Assembly (NCBI RefSeq): GCF_022811705.1
Contig: NZ_CP094528.1
Span: 744,001-808,000, forward strand
Direction: 5' to 3'
DNA: 64,000 nucleotides
Origin: Agromyces larvae
GTDB lineage: Bacteria > Actinomycetota > Actinomycetes > Actinomycetales > Microbacteriaceae
The notes under the pieces were generated by a model. The model saw only the letters and a list, made by a program, of their open reading frames with translations, was not told the origin of the DNA and did no database searches. The position numbers were made by a program, and so were the translations under genes. Positions 37,347-47,111 of this stretch are shown here, in pieces; within the stretch, counting starts at the first letter, position 1, and the number at the start of each line of letters is the position of its first letter.

Positions 37347-37814
37347 ATGTCGAACCCGCTGAAGAAGACGATGGTCTACCTGGGACTCGCCGACGAGGAA
37401 CTCGAGCCCGAGCCCCAGAGCGCCCCGCAGCCCGCACCGGTCGTGCAGGCGGCTCCTTCGAGCCCGAAATCCGGAGCGGCCGTCACGCCGCTGCGCAAAC
37501 CCCACGTCCAGCCGACGATCCAGCAGGCGGAGATGAACGAGATCCTCACCGTGCACCCGAGGCAGTACCGCGACGCGCAGGTGATCGCCGAATCGTTCCG
37601 CGAGGGCGTTCCGGTGATCATCAACCTCTCGCAGATGTCCGAGGGCGACGCCCGCCGGCTCATCGACTTCGCGAGCGGCCTCTCGCAGGGCCTCTACGGC
37701 AAGATCGAGCGAGTGACGAGCAAGGTGTTCCTGCTCTCGCCGGCGCACGTGGTCGTGTCGGGTGAGACCGGCGACGCCGAGGGCGACGCCGAGTCCTTCT
37801 TCACGCACGCGTAG
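37347..37814 (+). CDS. sepF: Cell division protein SepF
   Basis: A 155-residue FtsZ-membrane linker. The N-terminal amphipathic helix opens [18 protein letters not shown], followed by a Pro/Ala-rich linker and the SepF core ([52 protein letters not shown]). In actinobacteria lacking FtsA and ZipA, SepF is the main membrane anchor for the Z-ring. ATG 37347 follows GGAGGGG. Confidence 0.95.
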   Translation: MSNPLKKTMVYLGLADEELEPEPQSAPQPAPVVQAAPSSPKSGAAVTPLRKPHVQPTIQQAEMNEILTVHPRQYRDAQVIAESFREGVPVIINLSQMSEGDARRLIDFASGLSQGLYGKIERVTSKVFLLSPAHVVVSGETGDAEGDAESFFTHA

Positions 37815-37817
37815 ACT
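37812..37817 (+). promoter_or_regulatory. -10 box overlapping the sepF stop
   Basis: TAGACT starts on the sepF TAG stop and ends eight bases before the yggT GTG. There is no Shine-Dalgarno sequence, so the yggT message is probably leaderless. Confidence 0.5.
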
Positions 37818-37825
37818 CTCCCGTC

Positions 37826-38143
37826 GTGGGAGCACTCAACGTCGTCTGGAGCATCCTCTCAACGCTGCTGCTCATCTACTTCTTCGTGATGTGGGCGCGG
37901 TTCGTCCTCGACCTCGTGCGCACGTTCAATCGGTCCTGGCGACCGAGCGGAGTGGGGCTCGTCGTGGTCGAGACGGTGTACACGGTCACCGATCCGCCGG
38001 TGAAGTTCTTCCGCCGGCTCGTGCCGCCGATCCGCTTCGGGCAGGTCGCGATCGACCTCGGCTGGAGCCTCGCGATGCTCCTCGTCATCATCCTGATGAC
38101 GATCGTCTCGGGGCTGAGCGCGGCGACCGCGCTCAGCGCCTGA
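37826..38143 (+). CDS. YggT-family membrane protein
   Basis: A 105-residue protein with two hydrophobic segments (VVWSILSTLLLIYFFVMWARFVLDL and LGWSLAMLLVIILMTIVSGL) separated by a loop with TDPPVKFFRRLVPPIRFGQVAIDL, the YggT family core. The family is linked to division and envelope functions by gene neighbourhood only; the molecular role is unknown. The GTG has no ribosome site. Confidence 0.88.
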   Translation: MGALNVVWSILSTLLLIYFFVMWARFVLDLVRTFNRSWRPSGVGLVVVETVYTVTDPPVKFFRRLVPPIRFGQVAIDLGWSLAMLLVIILMTIVSGLSAATALSA

Positions 38144-38173
38144 CGATCTGCTGCGAGCATGTCGACGCGAGGC

Positions 38174-38192
38174 GCCCGGCACTTCGCCGGGC
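38174..38192. terminator. Hairpin downstream of yggT
   Basis: GCCCGGC, an ACTTC loop and GCCGGGC form a perfect 7-bp stem in the 114-bp gap before divIVA. No T-run follows. A TTCGCC (38183-38188), 17 bp, TACCGT (38206-38211) promoter for divIVA overlaps its 3' part. Confidence 0.5.
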
Positions 38193-38257
38193 CCGGCGAC
38201 CCTGCTACCGTTAGCAGAACGTGATCCGTCCGCAAGACAGATATGAGGGTGCAAGCC

Positions 38258-38959
38258 ATGGCGCTAACTCCGGAAGATGTGGTCAACAAGCGCTTCCAGG
38301 CGACGAAGTTCCGCGAGGGCTACGACCAGGACGAGGTTGACGACTTCCTCGACGAGGTCGTCGTCGAGCTCCGGCGTCTGAACCAGGAGAACGACGAGCT
38401 CCGCCAGCGCCTGGCCGCCGCCGAGGCCCGTGCCAACGACGCCGTGTCCGCGGCCGCCGTGCAGCCCGCGCCGACGCAGGCGCCCCCGGTGACGTTCGCC
38501 GAGCCCGCCTCCCCGCCGCCCACGGTCGCGGTGCCGACGCAGGTGTCGACCCCGCAGTCCGAGCTCGACGAGCAGACGTCGACCACCAACCTGCTGCAGC
38601 TGGCCCGCCGCCTGCACGAGGAGCACGTCCGCGAGGGCGTCGAGAAGCGCGACGCGCTGATCGCCGAGGGCCACGCGACCGCTGCCCGCGTCGTCGCCGA
38701 GGCCGAGGCCAAGCAGCGTCAGCAGATCGGCATCCTCGACCAGGAGCGCGTGGCGCTCGAGAAGCGGGTCGACGAGCTGCGTCTGTTCGAGCGCGACTAC
38801 CGGGCCAAGCTCAAGAGCTACATCGAGGGTCAGCTGCGCGAGCTCGACACCGCGGCGCCGGTGCAGGTCTCGGGCAACCAGGGCTTCAGCGCCCCGGTCG
38901 GGGGCGTGACCCAGGGCGAGGCCGCCCCGGCACCGACCTTCCAGGGCTTTGGCGGCTGA
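38258..38959 (+). CDS. divIVA: DivIVA/Wag31 polar growth scaffold
   Basis: A 233-residue coiled-coil protein that marks curved membrane at cell poles and recruits wall synthesis. The N-terminal membrane-binding domain reads MALTPEDVVNKRFQATKFREGYDQDEVDDFLDEVV; a short coil, a Pro/Ala/Val-rich linker, a second long coil (about residues 115-200) and a Gly-rich tail follow. ATG 38258 is chosen because the domain begins there and GAGGGTG lies upstream; ATG 38243 would add five non-conserved residues. Its last 11 bp overlap the lspA start. Confidence 0.95.
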   Translation: MALTPEDVVNKRFQATKFREGYDQDEVDDFLDEVVVELRRLNQENDELRQRLAAAEARANDAVSAAAVQPAPTQAPPVTFAEPASPPPTVAVPTQVSTPQSELDEQTSTTNLLQLARRLHEEHVREGVEKRDALIAEGHATAARVVAEAEAKQRQQIGILDQERVALEKRVDELRLFERDYRAKLKSYIEGQLRELDTAAPVQVSGNQGFSAPVGGVTQGEAAPAPTFQGFGG

Positions 38960-39587
38960 GCGCGGCGGAAAGGCTTCCGGCGCGCTCGCGCTCGTCGTCC
39001 TCTTCGCCGCGGCGGTGGCCGCCTACGCGATCGATCAGCTGACGAAGGCGGCCGTCGTCTCGAACCTCACCGAGGGCGAGATCGTCCCGGTGCTCGGCAA
39101 CCTGCTGCAGTGGCAGTTCGTGCGCAACCCGGGTGCCGCGTTCTCGATGGCGAGCGGCATGACCTGGATCTTCACGGTCCTCGCCGCGGGCGTGATCACG
39201 TTCATCATCTGGTTCGCCCGTCGCATCCGCTCGATCGCGTGGGCCGTGGTCTTCGGCCTCCTGCTCGGCGGGGTGCTCGGCAACCTGACCGACCGGCTCC
39301 TGCGCGAACCGAGCTTCGGGCTCGGGCACGTGATCGACTTCATCTCCACGCCGTGGATGCTGCCCGCGATCTACAACGTCGCCGACATCGCGATCGTGTC
39401 GAGCATGGTGCTGTTCATGCTGCTCACGATCCTCGGGGTCGGGCTCGACGGGTCGCGCGAGCGGCGCGGCGAGCAGCGGTCGGATGCCGCGACCGCCGAC
39501 GGGGCGGCCGGGGCATCGGGCGCCGGGGCATCCGGCGACGATCGCGTCGTGTCGTCGATCGACCGCGCCGTCCCCAGCGAATCCTGA
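38949..39587 (+). CDS. lspA: Prolipoprotein signal peptidase
   Basis: A membrane aspartyl peptidase that cleaves lipoprotein signal peptides. The 212-residue protein has four membrane helices. Conserved blocks are [46 protein letters not shown] and YNVADIAIV; the catalytic Asp pair is in the last two. The only upstream start is TTG 38949 inside divIVA, since no ATG or GTG precedes the first helix. The C-terminal 40 residues are Ala/Ser/Gly-rich. A client (the OpuC-type lipoprotein) is encoded at 51.6 kb. Confidence 0.92.
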   Translation: MAAERGGKASGALALVVLFAAAVAAYAIDQLTKAAVVSNLTEGEIVPVLGNLLQWQFVRNPGAAFSMASGMTWIFTVLAAGVITFIIWFARRIRSIAWAVVFGLLLGGVLGNLTDRLLREPSFGLGHVIDFISTPWMLPAIYNVADIAIVSSMVLFMLLTILGVGLDGSRERRGEQRSDAATADGAAGASGAGASGDDRVVSSIDRAVPSES

Positions 39588-39588
39588 G

Positions 39589-40509
39589 ATGGAATCCCGC
39601 TCCTTCCCAGTGCCCGACGGACTCGACGGTGCTCGGGTCGACGCCGGGCTCGCCAAGCTCCTCGGCTTCTCGCGCACGCAGGCGGCCGACATCGCCGCCG
39701 CGGGCGGCGTGAGCCTCGACGGGGCATCCGTCGACAAATCCGACCGGCTGCGCGCCGGCGCCTGGCTCGAGGTGACCTGGGAGCCGCCGCGCGCGCTCGA
39801 AGTCGAGCCGGTCGCCGTGCCCGATCTCGGCATCATCCACGACGACGACGACCTCGTGGTCGTCGACAAACCCGCCGGCGTCGCCGCGCACCCCTCGGTC
39901 GGCTGGGAGGGCCCGACCGTGGTCGGCGCGCTCGCGGCCGCCGGGTTCCGCATCTCGACCTCGGGGGCTCCCGAGCGGCAGGGCGTCGTCCACCGACTCG
40001 ACGCGGGCACCAGCGGGCTGATGGTGGTCGCCAAGTCCGAGCGCGCGTACTCGGCGCTGAAGCGCGCGTTCCACGACCGCGAGGTCGAGAAGATCTACCA
40101 CACGGTCGTGCAGGGGCATCCCGATCCGCTCGCCGGCACGATCGACGCGCCGGTCGGGCGCCACCCGAAATCCGAGTGGAAGTTCGCGGTCACGGCGTCG
40201 GGCAAGCATGCGGTGACGCACTACGAGACGATCGAGGCGTTCCCGTTCGCGTCGCTGCTCGAGATCCACCTCGAGACCGGCCGCACGCACCAGATCCGGG
40301 TGCACATGGCCGCCCAGCGGCACCCGTGCGCGGGCGACGCGATGTACGGCGCCGACCCGACGCTGTCTGCCCGCCTGGGGCTCACCCGGCAGTGGCTGCA
40401 CGCGAAGCAGCTCGCGTTCATGCACCCGGCGACCGGGGAATGGACGACGTTCGTCTCCGAGTACCCGGCCGATCTGGCGCACGCGCTCGAGGTGCTGCGC
40501 GGAGACTGA
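39589..40509 (+). CDS. RluA/RluD-family 23S rRNA pseudouridine synthase
   Basis: A 306-residue enzyme that isomerises uridine in rRNA. An N-terminal S4 RNA-binding domain ([30 protein letters not shown]) precedes the catalytic domain with [13 protein letters not shown] and [15 protein letters not shown], whose Asp is the nucleophile. [13 protein letters not shown] is also present. The target (U1911/1915/1917 for RluD) is inferred from the family. The start ATG comes one base after the lspA stop, so the genes are coupled. Confidence 0.92.
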   Translation: MESRSFPVPDGLDGARVDAGLAKLLGFSRTQAADIAAAGGVSLDGASVDKSDRLRAGAWLEVTWEPPRALEVEPVAVPDLGIIHDDDDLVVVDKPAGVAAHPSVGWEGPTVVGALAAAGFRISTSGAPERQGVVHRLDAGTSGLMVVAKSERAYSALKRAFHDREVEKIYHTVVQGHPDPLAGTIDAPVGRHPKSEWKFAVTASGKHAVTHYETIEAFPFASLLEIHLETGRTHQIRVHMAAQRHPCAGDAMYGADPTLSARLGLTRQWLHAKQLAFMHPATGEWTTFVSEYPADLAHALEVLRGD

Positions 40510-40552
40510 GCGGAACGCCGGTCGGCACCCCTCGGGTGTGGGCGGCCGCCCA

Positions 40553-40558
40553 TAGACT
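40553..40558 (+). promoter_or_regulatory. -10 box of dnaE
   Basis: TAGACT lies 34 bases before GTG 40592, with GAGGAG as ribosome site. Confidence 0.45.
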
Positions 40559-40591
40559 GGATGCTCCCCAGACGAACTCGTGAGGAGCTCC

Positions 40592-43500
40592 GTGGCCGCC
40601 GATTCCTTCGTCCACCTGCACGTGCATTCCGAGTACTCGATGCTCGACGGGGCCGCGCGAGTGGGCGAGCTCATCAAGGCGGCGCAGGGGTACGAGATGC
40701 CCGCCGTGGCGATCACCGACCACGGCAACGTGTTCGGCGCGTACGACTTCTGGAAGCAGGCGACCGACGCCGGCATCAAGCCGATCATCGGCACCGAGGC
40801 GTACCTCACGCCGGGCACCCACCGCGGCGACAAGACCCGCGTGCGGTGGGGCTCGGGCGGCGGCGACGACGTGTCGGGCGCGGGCGCGTACACGCACATG
40901 ACCCTGCTCGCCGAGACGACCGAGGGAATGCACAACCTGTTCCGGCTGTCGTCGCTCGCGTCGATCGAGGGCTACTACTTCAAGCCGCGCATGGACCGCG
41001 AACTGCTGCAGACCTACGGCAAGGGGCTCATCGCGACCACCGGGTGCCCGTCGGGCGAGGTGCAGACGCGGCTGCGGCTCGGCCAGTACGACGAGGCGGT
41101 GAAGGCCGCGGCCGAGTTCCGCGACATCTTCGGGAAGGACAACTACTTCTGCGAGCTGATGGACCACGGGCTCGGCATCGAGACCCGCATCCGCGGCGAT
41201 CTGCTGCGGCTCGCGAAAGACCTCGGCCTGCCGCTCGTCGCGACGAACGATCTGCACTACACGCACGCGCACGACGCGAAGAGCCACGCGGCGCTGCTGT
41301 GCGTGCAGTCGGGGTCGACCCTCGACGACCCGAACCGGTTCAAGTTCGACGCCGACGACTTCTACCTGAAGACCGCGGCCGAGATGCGCCACGTCTGGCG
41401 CGACTTTCCCGAGGCGTGCGACAACACGCTCGCGATCGCCGAGCGCTGCGACGTGCAGTTCAACACGAGCGCCAACTACATGCCGCGCTTCCCGGTGCCC
41501 GCCGGCGAAGACGAGCAGAGCTGGTTCGTGAAGGAGGTCGAGCACGGCCTGCACGAGCGGTACCCGAACGGCATCCCCGCCGAGGTGCGCACGCAGGCCG
41601 ACTACGAGGTCGGCGTGATCAGCCAGATGGGGTTCCCGGGCTACTTCCTGGTGGTCGCCGACTTCATCAACTGGTCGAAGCGCAACGGGATCCGGGTCGG
41701 CCCGGGCCGAGGTTCGGGTGCGGGGTCGATGGCCGCCTACGCGATGAAGATCACCGACCTCGACCCGCTGCAGCACGGGCTCATCTTCGAGCGGTTCCTG
41801 AACCCCGATCGCGTGTCGATGCCCGACTTCGACGTCGACTTCGACGAGCGTCGTCGCGGCGAGGTGATCAAGTACGTCACCGAGAAGTACGGCGAGGAGC
41901 GCGTCGCGCAGATCGTGACCTACGGCACGATCAAGGCGAAGCAGGCGCTGAAGGACTCGTCGCGCGTGCTCGGGTTCCCGTTCGGCATGGGCGAGAAGCT
42001 CACGAAAGCGATGCCGCCCGCGGTGATGGGCAAAGACATCCCGCTCTCGGGCATCCTCGACAAGGACCATCCGCGCTACAAGGAGGCCGGAGACATCCGC
42101 GCCCTCATCGAGACCGACGCCGAGGCGAAGACGGTCTTCGACACCGCCCTCGGCCTCGAGAATCTGAAGCGCCAGTGGGGCGTGCACGCGGCCGGCGTGA
42201 TCATGTCGAGCGAGCCGCTGATCGACATCATCCCGATCATGAAGCGCGAGCAGGACGGCCAGATCGTCACGCAGTTCGACTACCCCGCGTGCGAGTCGCT
42301 CGGCCTCATCAAGATGGACTTCCTGGGGTTGCGCAACCTCACGATCATCGACGACGCGCTCGACAACATCGAGGCGAACCGCGGGTTCCGCCCGGTGCTC
42401 GAAGAGCTCGCGCTCGACGATCAGGACGCCTACGACCTGCTCTCGCGCGGCGACACGCTCGGGGTGTTCCAGCTCGACGGCGGGCCGATGCGGTCGCTGC
42501 TGCGCCTCATGAAGCCCGACAACTTCGAGGACATCTCGGCCGTCATCGCGCTGTACCGTCCGGGCCCGATGGGCGCGAACTCGCACACGAACTACGCGCT
42601 GCGCAAGAACGGTCAGCAAGAGATCACGCCGATCCATCCCGAGCTCGCCGAACCGCTGCGCGACATCCTCGACACCACGTACGGCCTCATCATCTACCAG
42701 GAGCAGGTGATGGCGATCGCGCAGAAGGTGGCCGGGTTCTCGCTCGGTCAGGCCGACATCCTGCGCCGCGCGATGGGCAAGAAGAAGAAGTCCGAGCTCG
42801 ACAAGCAGTACGCGGGCTTCAAGTCGGGCATGAACGAGAACGGCTACTCGGATGCCGCGGTGAAGACCCTGTGGGACATCCTGCTGCCGTTCTCCGACTA
42901 CGCGTTCAACAAGGCGCACTCGGCCGCCTACGGCGTGCTCAGCTACTGGACGGCGTACCTGAAGGCGCACTACCCGGCCGAGTACATGGCGGCGCTGCTC
43001 ACGAGTGTGGGCGACGCCCGCGACAAGCTCGCGCTGTATCTCAACGAGTGCCGCCGCATGGGCATCAAGGTGCTGCCGCCCGACGTGAACGAGTCGATCG
43101 GGTTCTTCGCCGCCGTCGGCGAGGACATCCGGTTCGGCCTCGGCGCGGTGCGCAACGTCGGCTTCAACGTCGTCGACGCGATCCGCGGCGCACGCGACGC
43201 GAAGGGGCGGTTCGAGTCGTTCCACGACTTCCTGAAGAAGGTGCCGATCCCCGTCGCGAACAAGCGCACCATCGAGTCGCTCGTGAAGGCCGGCGCGTTC
43301 GACTCGCTCGGGCACACCCGGCGCTCGCTCGTCGAGATCCACGAGGGCGCGGTCGAGCAGGCGGTGAAGGACAAGCGGGCCGAAGAGAACGGCGACATCG
43401 GGTTCGACTTCGACAGCCTCTTCGAGGAGCACGAGAAGGATGCCGCGCCGTCGCTCGTGCCCGATCGACCCGAGTGGGCCAAGAAGGACAAGCTCGCGTT

Positions 43501-44113
43501 CGAGCGCGAGATGCTCGGCCTCTACGTCTCCGACCACCCGCTCGCGGGCCTCGAGGTGCCGCTGGCCAAGCACGCGTCGATCTCGATCACCGACCTCACC
43601 GGGTCCGACTCCACGCAGGACGGCGAGACGGTGACGGTCGCCGGGCTCGTCACGAGCGTGCAGCACCGGGTCGCACGTCAGAGCGGCAACCAGTACGGCA
43701 TGATCCAGGTCGAGGACTTCTCGGGCGAGATCACCGTGATGTTCATGGGCAAGGCGTACCAGGAGTTCGCGCCGACCCTGAAGAGCGACTCGATCGTGGT
43801 GGTGCGCGGCCGCGTCTCGCTGCGCGACGACGGCATGAACCTGCACGCGTTCAGCGTGTTCACCCCCGACCTCGGGTCGGCCGACGACGAGAACGGGCCG
43901 GTGGTCATCTCGATCCCCGACGTGCGGGCGACCACCGACACGATCACCGCGCTCGGCGATGTGCTCACCCGCCATCGCGGCGAGACCGAGGTGCGGCTGC
44001 GGCTCACCAAGGGCGGCTCGGCGCGGGTGTTCGAGCTGCCGTACCCGGTGTCGGTCAGCGCCGACTTCTTCGGCGAGCTGAAGAGCCTGCTCGGGCCGAA
44101 CTGCCTGGTCTGA
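40592..44113 (+). CDS. dnaE: DNA polymerase III alpha subunit
   Basis: The replicative polymerase, 1173 residues. The PHP domain opens FVHLHVHSEYSMLDG, and the other metal ligands are visible in order: ITDHGNVFG, GTEAYL, HMTLLAE, TGCPSGE and NDLHYTH. This set is what makes the PHP domain of mycobacterial DnaE1 a proofreading exonuclease. The polymerase core has GPGRGSGAGSMAAY and PDFDVDFDERRR with the catalytic aspartates. A C-terminal OB-fold region (GETVTVAGLVTSVQHRVARQ) and tau-binding tail follow. No dnaQ-like domain is fused. GTG 40592 is chosen for its GAGGAG. Confidence 0.97.
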   Translation: MAADSFVHLHVHSEYSMLDGAARVGELIKAAQGYEMPAVAITDHGNVFGAYDFWKQATDAGIKPIIGTEAYLTPGTHRGDKTRVRWGSGGGDDVSGAGAYTHMTLLAETTEGMHNLFRLSSLASIEGYYFKPRMDRELLQTYGKGLIATTGCPSGEVQTRLRLGQYDEAVKAAAEFRDIFGKDNYFCELMDHGLGIETRIRGDLLRLAKDLGLPLVATNDLHYTHAHDAKSHAALLCVQSGSTLDDPNRFKFDADDFYLKTAAEMRHVWRDFPEACDNTLAIAERCDVQFNTSANYMPRFPVPAGEDEQSWFVKEVEHGLHERYPNGIPAEVRTQADYEVGVISQMGFPGYFLVVADFINWSKRNGIRVGPGRGSGAGSMAAYAMKITDLDPLQHGLIFERFLNPDRVSMPDFDVDFDERRRGEVIKYVTEKYGEERVAQIVTYGTIKAKQALKDSSRVLGFPFGMGEKLTKAMPPAVMGKDIPLSGILDKDHPRYKEAGDIRALIETDAEAKTVFDTALGLENLKRQWGVHAAGVIMSSEPLIDIIPIMKREQDGQIVTQFDYPACESLGLIKMDFLGLRNLTIIDDALDNIEANRGFRPVLEELALDDQDAYDLLSRGDTLGVFQLDGGPMRSLLRLMKPDNFEDISAVIALYRPGPMGANSHTNYALRKNGQQEITPIHPELAEPLRDILDTTYGLIIYQEQVMAIAQKVAGFSLGQADILRRAMGKKKKSELDKQYAGFKSGMNENGYSDAAVKTLWDILLPFSDYAFNKAHSAAYGVLSYWTAYLKAHYPAEYMAALLTSVGDARDKLALYLNECRRMGIKVLPPDVNESIGFFAAVGEDIRFGLGAVRNVGFNVVDAIRGARDAKGRFESFHDFLKKVPIPVANKRTIESLVKAGAFDSLGHTRRSLVEIHEGAVEQAVKDKRAEENGDIGFDFDSLFEEHEKDAAPSLVPDRPEWAKKDKLAFEREMLGLYVSDHPLAGLEVPLAKHASISITDLTGSDSTQDGETVTVAGLVTSVQHRVARQSGNQYGMIQVEDFSGEITVMFMGKAYQEFAPTLKSDSIVVVRGRVSLRDDGMNLHAFSVFTPDLGSADDENGPVVISIPDVRATTDTITALGDVLTRHRGETEVRLRLTKGGSARVFELPYPVSVSADFFGELKSLLGPNCLV

Positions 44114-44145
44114 GCGGGCCCGCCCCGGTCGATACGCTGGAAGGC

Positions 44146-45462
44146 ATGCTGCGCATCATCGATCTGCGGGGAACCCGTCCGTCCGAGTCCGAACTGCTCG
44201 CGGCGGTGCCGCGGGCGTCCACGGACGTGTCGGCCGCCCTGCACGTGGCGCAGGAGCTCATCGACGACGTGCGCGAGCGCGGGTCGGCGGCGCTCGTCGA
44301 CCAGTCCGAGCGGTTCGACCGGGTGCGACCGGCGTCGGTGCGGGTGCCCGCCGACGAGCTCGCGGCCGCCGCCGAGGCGCTCGACCCCGACCTGCGGGCG
44401 GCCATCGAGGCGACGATCGCGCGCGTCCGCGCCGCGAGCGCCGCGCAGGTGCCGCCGCCGGTGACGACCGAGCTCGCGCCGGGCGCGGTGATCGAGCAGC
44501 GCTGGCAGCCGGTGGCGCGGGTCGGGCTGTACGTGCCCGGCGGCAAGACAGTGTACCCGTCCAGCGTGATCATGAACGTCGTGCCCGCCCAGGCGGCCGG
44601 GGTGCGCTCGATCGCGCTCGCCTCGCCCGCACAGGCCGACCACGGCGGCCGGGTGCACCCGACCATCGCGGCGATCGCCGCGCTGCTGGGCGTCGACGAG
44701 GTGTACGCGATGGGCGGCGCCGGCGCGATCGGCGCCTTCGCCTACGGGGTGCCCGACCTGGGCCTCGAACCGGTGCAGCGCGTCACCGGCCCCGGCAACG
44801 TCTACGTCGCGGCCGCCAAGCGCGCCGTCGCGGGCGTCACGGGCATCGACGCCGAGGCCGGGCCGACCGACATCGTCGTGATCGCCGACGCCGCCGCCGA
44901 CGCGGAGTTCGTCGCCGCCGACCTGCTGAGCCAGGCCGAGCACGACGAGCTCGCGGCATCCGTGCTGGTCACCGACTCGGCCGAGCTCGCGGCCGACGTC
45001 GACCGCCGGCTCGAAACCCGCGCGGCCGCGACCCGGCACGCCGAGCGCGCCGCGAGCGCGCTCGGCGGTCCGCAGTCGGCGATCGTGCTCGTCGACGACC
45101 TCGCGCAGGCCGCCGACTTCGTGAACGCCTTCGCGCCCGAGCACCTCGAGATCCAGGTCGCCGACCCCGACGCGGTGCTCGCCCGCATCGAGAACGCCGG
45201 CGCGATCTTCATCGGCCCGTACTCGCCCGTCAGTCTCGGCGACTACGCCGCGGGTTCGAACCACGTGCTGCCGACCGGCGGCACCGCACGCTACGCGTCG
45301 GGGCTCTCGGCGTCGACGTACCTCCGGCCGCAGCAGGTGGTGCGGTACGACGAGTCGGCGCTGCGCGAGGTCGCGCCGGTCGTGGCGGCGCTCTCGGCCG
45401 AAGAGGACTTCCCGGCGCACGGCGACGCGGTGACCGCCCGGTTCCCGGCCGCGGCCCGATGA
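44146..45462 (+). CDS. hisD: Histidinol dehydrogenase
   Basis: Catalyses the last two steps of histidine synthesis, oxidising histidinol to histidine with NAD. Within 438 residues the zinc and catalytic blocks are clear: VGLYVPGGKTVYPSSVIMNVVPA-type segment near residue 125, AMGGAGAIGAFAYG, VTGPGNVYVAAAKR, IDAEAGPTDI, DLLSQAEHDELA (catalytic His and Glu) and the C-terminal SAEEDFPAHGDAV. TACGCT (44133-44138) is seven bases before ATG, so the mRNA may be leaderless, although GGAAGG lies within that gap. Confidence 0.96.
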   Translation: MLRIIDLRGTRPSESELLAAVPRASTDVSAALHVAQELIDDVRERGSAALVDQSERFDRVRPASVRVPADELAAAAEALDPDLRAAIEATIARVRAASAAQVPPPVTTELAPGAVIEQRWQPVARVGLYVPGGKTVYPSSVIMNVVPAQAAGVRSIALASPAQADHGGRVHPTIAAIAALLGVDEVYAMGGAGAIGAFAYGVPDLGLEPVQRVTGPGNVYVAAAKRAVAGVTGIDAEAGPTDIVVIADAAADAEFVAADLLSQAEHDELAASVLVTDSAELAADVDRRLETRAAATRHAERAASALGGPQSAIVLVDDLAQAADFVNAFAPEHLEIQVADPDAVLARIENAGAIFIGPYSPVSLGDYAAGSNHVLPTGGTARYASGLSASTYLRPQQVVRYDESALREVAPVVAALSAEEDFPAHGDAVTARFPAAAR

Positions 45463-45485
45463 CCCGCGGCTAGGCTGGAGACGCC

Positions 45486-45959
45486 ATGTACTGCCCCTTC
45501 TGCCGCCACCCCGATTCGCGGGTGATCGACTCGCGCACCAGCGACGACGGCCTCTCGATCCGCCGCCGGCGCCAGTGCCCCGAGTGCGGCCGCCGGTTCT
45601 CGACGACCGAGACCGCGAGCCTGTCCGTCATCAAGCGCTCGGGGGTGGTGGAGCCGTTCAGCCGCGAGAAGGTGGTGCTCGGCGTGCGCAAGGCGTGCCA
45701 GGGCCGCCCCGTCACCGACAGCGACCTCGCGGTGCTCGCGCAGAAGGTCGAGGAGACGATCCGCTCGACGGGCGCCTCGCAGATCGACGCGAACGACATC
45801 GGTCTCGCGGTGCTGCCGCCGTTGCGCGAGCTCGACGAGGTCGCCTACCTGCGGTTCGCGAGCGTCTACCAGGCGTTCGACTCGCTCGACGACTTCGAGT
45901 CGGCGATCGGCCAGCTGCGCGCCGAGCACGGTCGCCTGCCGGCCCGTCCGGTCGAGTGA
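45486..45959 (+). CDS. nrdR: NrdR ribonucleotide reductase repressor
   Basis: A 157-residue zinc-ribbon plus ATP-cone regulator of ribonucleotide reductase genes. The ribbon is CPFC at residues 3-6 and CPECGRRF at about 31-38, with [18 protein letters not shown] between them. The ATP-cone follows ([27 protein letters not shown]). It senses (d)ATP and represses nrd genes at paired NrdR boxes; no such box is visible here, so its targets lie elsewhere. TAGGCT (45471-45476) is nine bases before ATG. Confidence 0.96.
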   Translation: MYCPFCRHPDSRVIDSRTSDDGLSIRRRRQCPECGRRFSTTETASLSVIKRSGVVEPFSREKVVLGVRKACQGRPVTDSDLAVLAQKVEETIRSTGASQIDANDIGLAVLPPLRELDEVAYLRFASVYQAFDSLDDFESAIGQLRAEHGRLPARPVE

Positions 45960-45985
45960 ACGCACTCGGGTAGCCTGAACGCGGC

Positions 45986-47053
45986 ATGTATCGACTCCTC
46001 TTCTCGCTGGTCTTCTCCCGTATGGACCCTGAGAACGCGCATCACCTCGCGTTCCGGGTCATCCGGCTGCTCCCGACGCTCGGGTTCGGCCGGCTGGTCG
46101 AGCGCTTCACCGCTCCCGACCCGTCGCTCGCTGTGGAGGCGCTCGGGCTGCGCTTCCCGTCGCCGTTCGGCGTGGCGGCCGGGTTCGACAAAGACGGCTT
46201 CGCCGTGCGCGGGCTCGGCAACCTCGGCTTCGGACACGTCGAGGTCGGCACGCTGACGGCGATCGCACAGCCCGGCAACGAGCGGCCGCGGCTGTTCCGG
46301 CTGATCAAGGATCGCGCGCTGGTCAATCGCATGGGCTTCAACAACGGCGGGGCGGATGCCGCGGCCGGCCGCCTCTCGCGACTGGCGCGCCGCACGCACC
46401 GCCCGGTACTGGGTGTGAACATCGGCAAGAGCCGGGTCACCCCGGTCGAGGAGGCCGCGGCCGACTACGAGCGCAGCGCGCGCGTGCTCGCGCCGCACGC
46501 CGACTACCTCGCCGTGAATGTCAGCTCGCCGAACACCCCGGGCCTGCGCGGCCTGCAGGAGCTCGACGCGCTCGAGCCGTTGCTGCGCACGGTCCGCGGC
46601 GCCGCCGGCGACACGCCGCTGCTCGTGAAGATCGCGCCCGACCTGAGCGACGACGAGGTGCGGCGCATCTGCGCGCTCGTCGTGTTGCTCGGGCTCGACG
46701 GCATCATCGCCACGAACACGACGATCTCGCGCGAGGGGCTGCGAACCTCCGCGGCCGAGGTCGAGCGCATCGGCGCCGGCGGGCTGTCGGGGGCGCCGCT
46801 CGCCGCCCGCTCGCTCGAGGTGCTGCGGATCGTGCGCGAACAGGTGCCGACCGGGCTCTGCGTGATCTCGGTCGGCGGTGTCGAGACGGCCGCCGACGTG
46901 CAGGATCGGCTCGACGCGGGCGCCACGCTCGTGCAGGGGTACTCGGCGTTCATCTACCGGGGGCCGCTGTGGGCGCGGCAGATCAACCGCGACCTGCTGC
47001 GGTTCCGGCGGGCGCGGGCGGCGGTGCTGCCGGCTGCCCCGGCCGCGCCCTGA
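45986..47053 (+). CDS. pyrD: Dihydroorotate dehydrogenase (quinone), class 2
   Basis: A membrane-associated flavoenzyme of pyrimidine synthesis, passing electrons from dihydroorotate to quinone. Its 355 residues include the class 2 N-terminal helices (YRLLFSLVFSRMDPENAHHLAF). FMN and substrate blocks follow: GVAAGFDKDG, VEVGTLTA, RLINRMGFNNGG-type sequence (here ALVNRMGFNNGG), NVSSPNTPGLRGLQ with catalytic Ser, KIAPDL, TNTT and VGGVETAADVQDRLDAGATLVQGYSAFIY. TAGCCT (45971-45976) is nine bases before ATG with no ribosome site. A long inverted repeat and a tandem array follow it. Confidence 0.95.
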   Translation: MYRLLFSLVFSRMDPENAHHLAFRVIRLLPTLGFGRLVERFTAPDPSLAVEALGLRFPSPFGVAAGFDKDGFAVRGLGNLGFGHVEVGTLTAIAQPGNERPRLFRLIKDRALVNRMGFNNGGADAAAGRLSRLARRTHRPVLGVNIGKSRVTPVEEAAADYERSARVLAPHADYLAVNVSSPNTPGLRGLQELDALEPLLRTVRGAAGDTPLLVKIAPDLSDDEVRRICALVVLLGLDGIIATNTTISREGLRTSAAEVERIGAGGLSGAPLAARSLEVLRIVREQVPTGLCVISVGGVETAADVQDRLDAGATLVQGYSAFIYRGPLWARQINRDLLRFRRARAAVLPAAPAAP

Positions 47054-47072
47054 GCCTGTCCCCAGTCGCTCC

Positions 47073-47111
47073 CTGAGCCTGTCGAAGGGAGCTGCGCTTC
47101 GACAGGCTCAG
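47073..47111. terminator. 15-bp inverted repeat downstream of pyrD
   Basis: CTGAGCCTGTCGAAG (47073-47087) and its exact complement CTTCGACAGGCTCAG (47097-47111) flank a nine-base loop. The stem could end pyrD transcription. Its right arm is also the beginning of the first unit of the tandem array. Confidence 0.65.

Noticed and set aside
40418..43975. 1185-codon minus-strand open frame opposite dnaE
   Set aside because: Antisense shadow of a conserved polymerase gene, with no recognisable domain or ribosome site.
45960..45985. NrdR-box operator beside nrdR
   Set aside because: No paired AT-rich NrdR-type palindrome is present in the flanking gaps.
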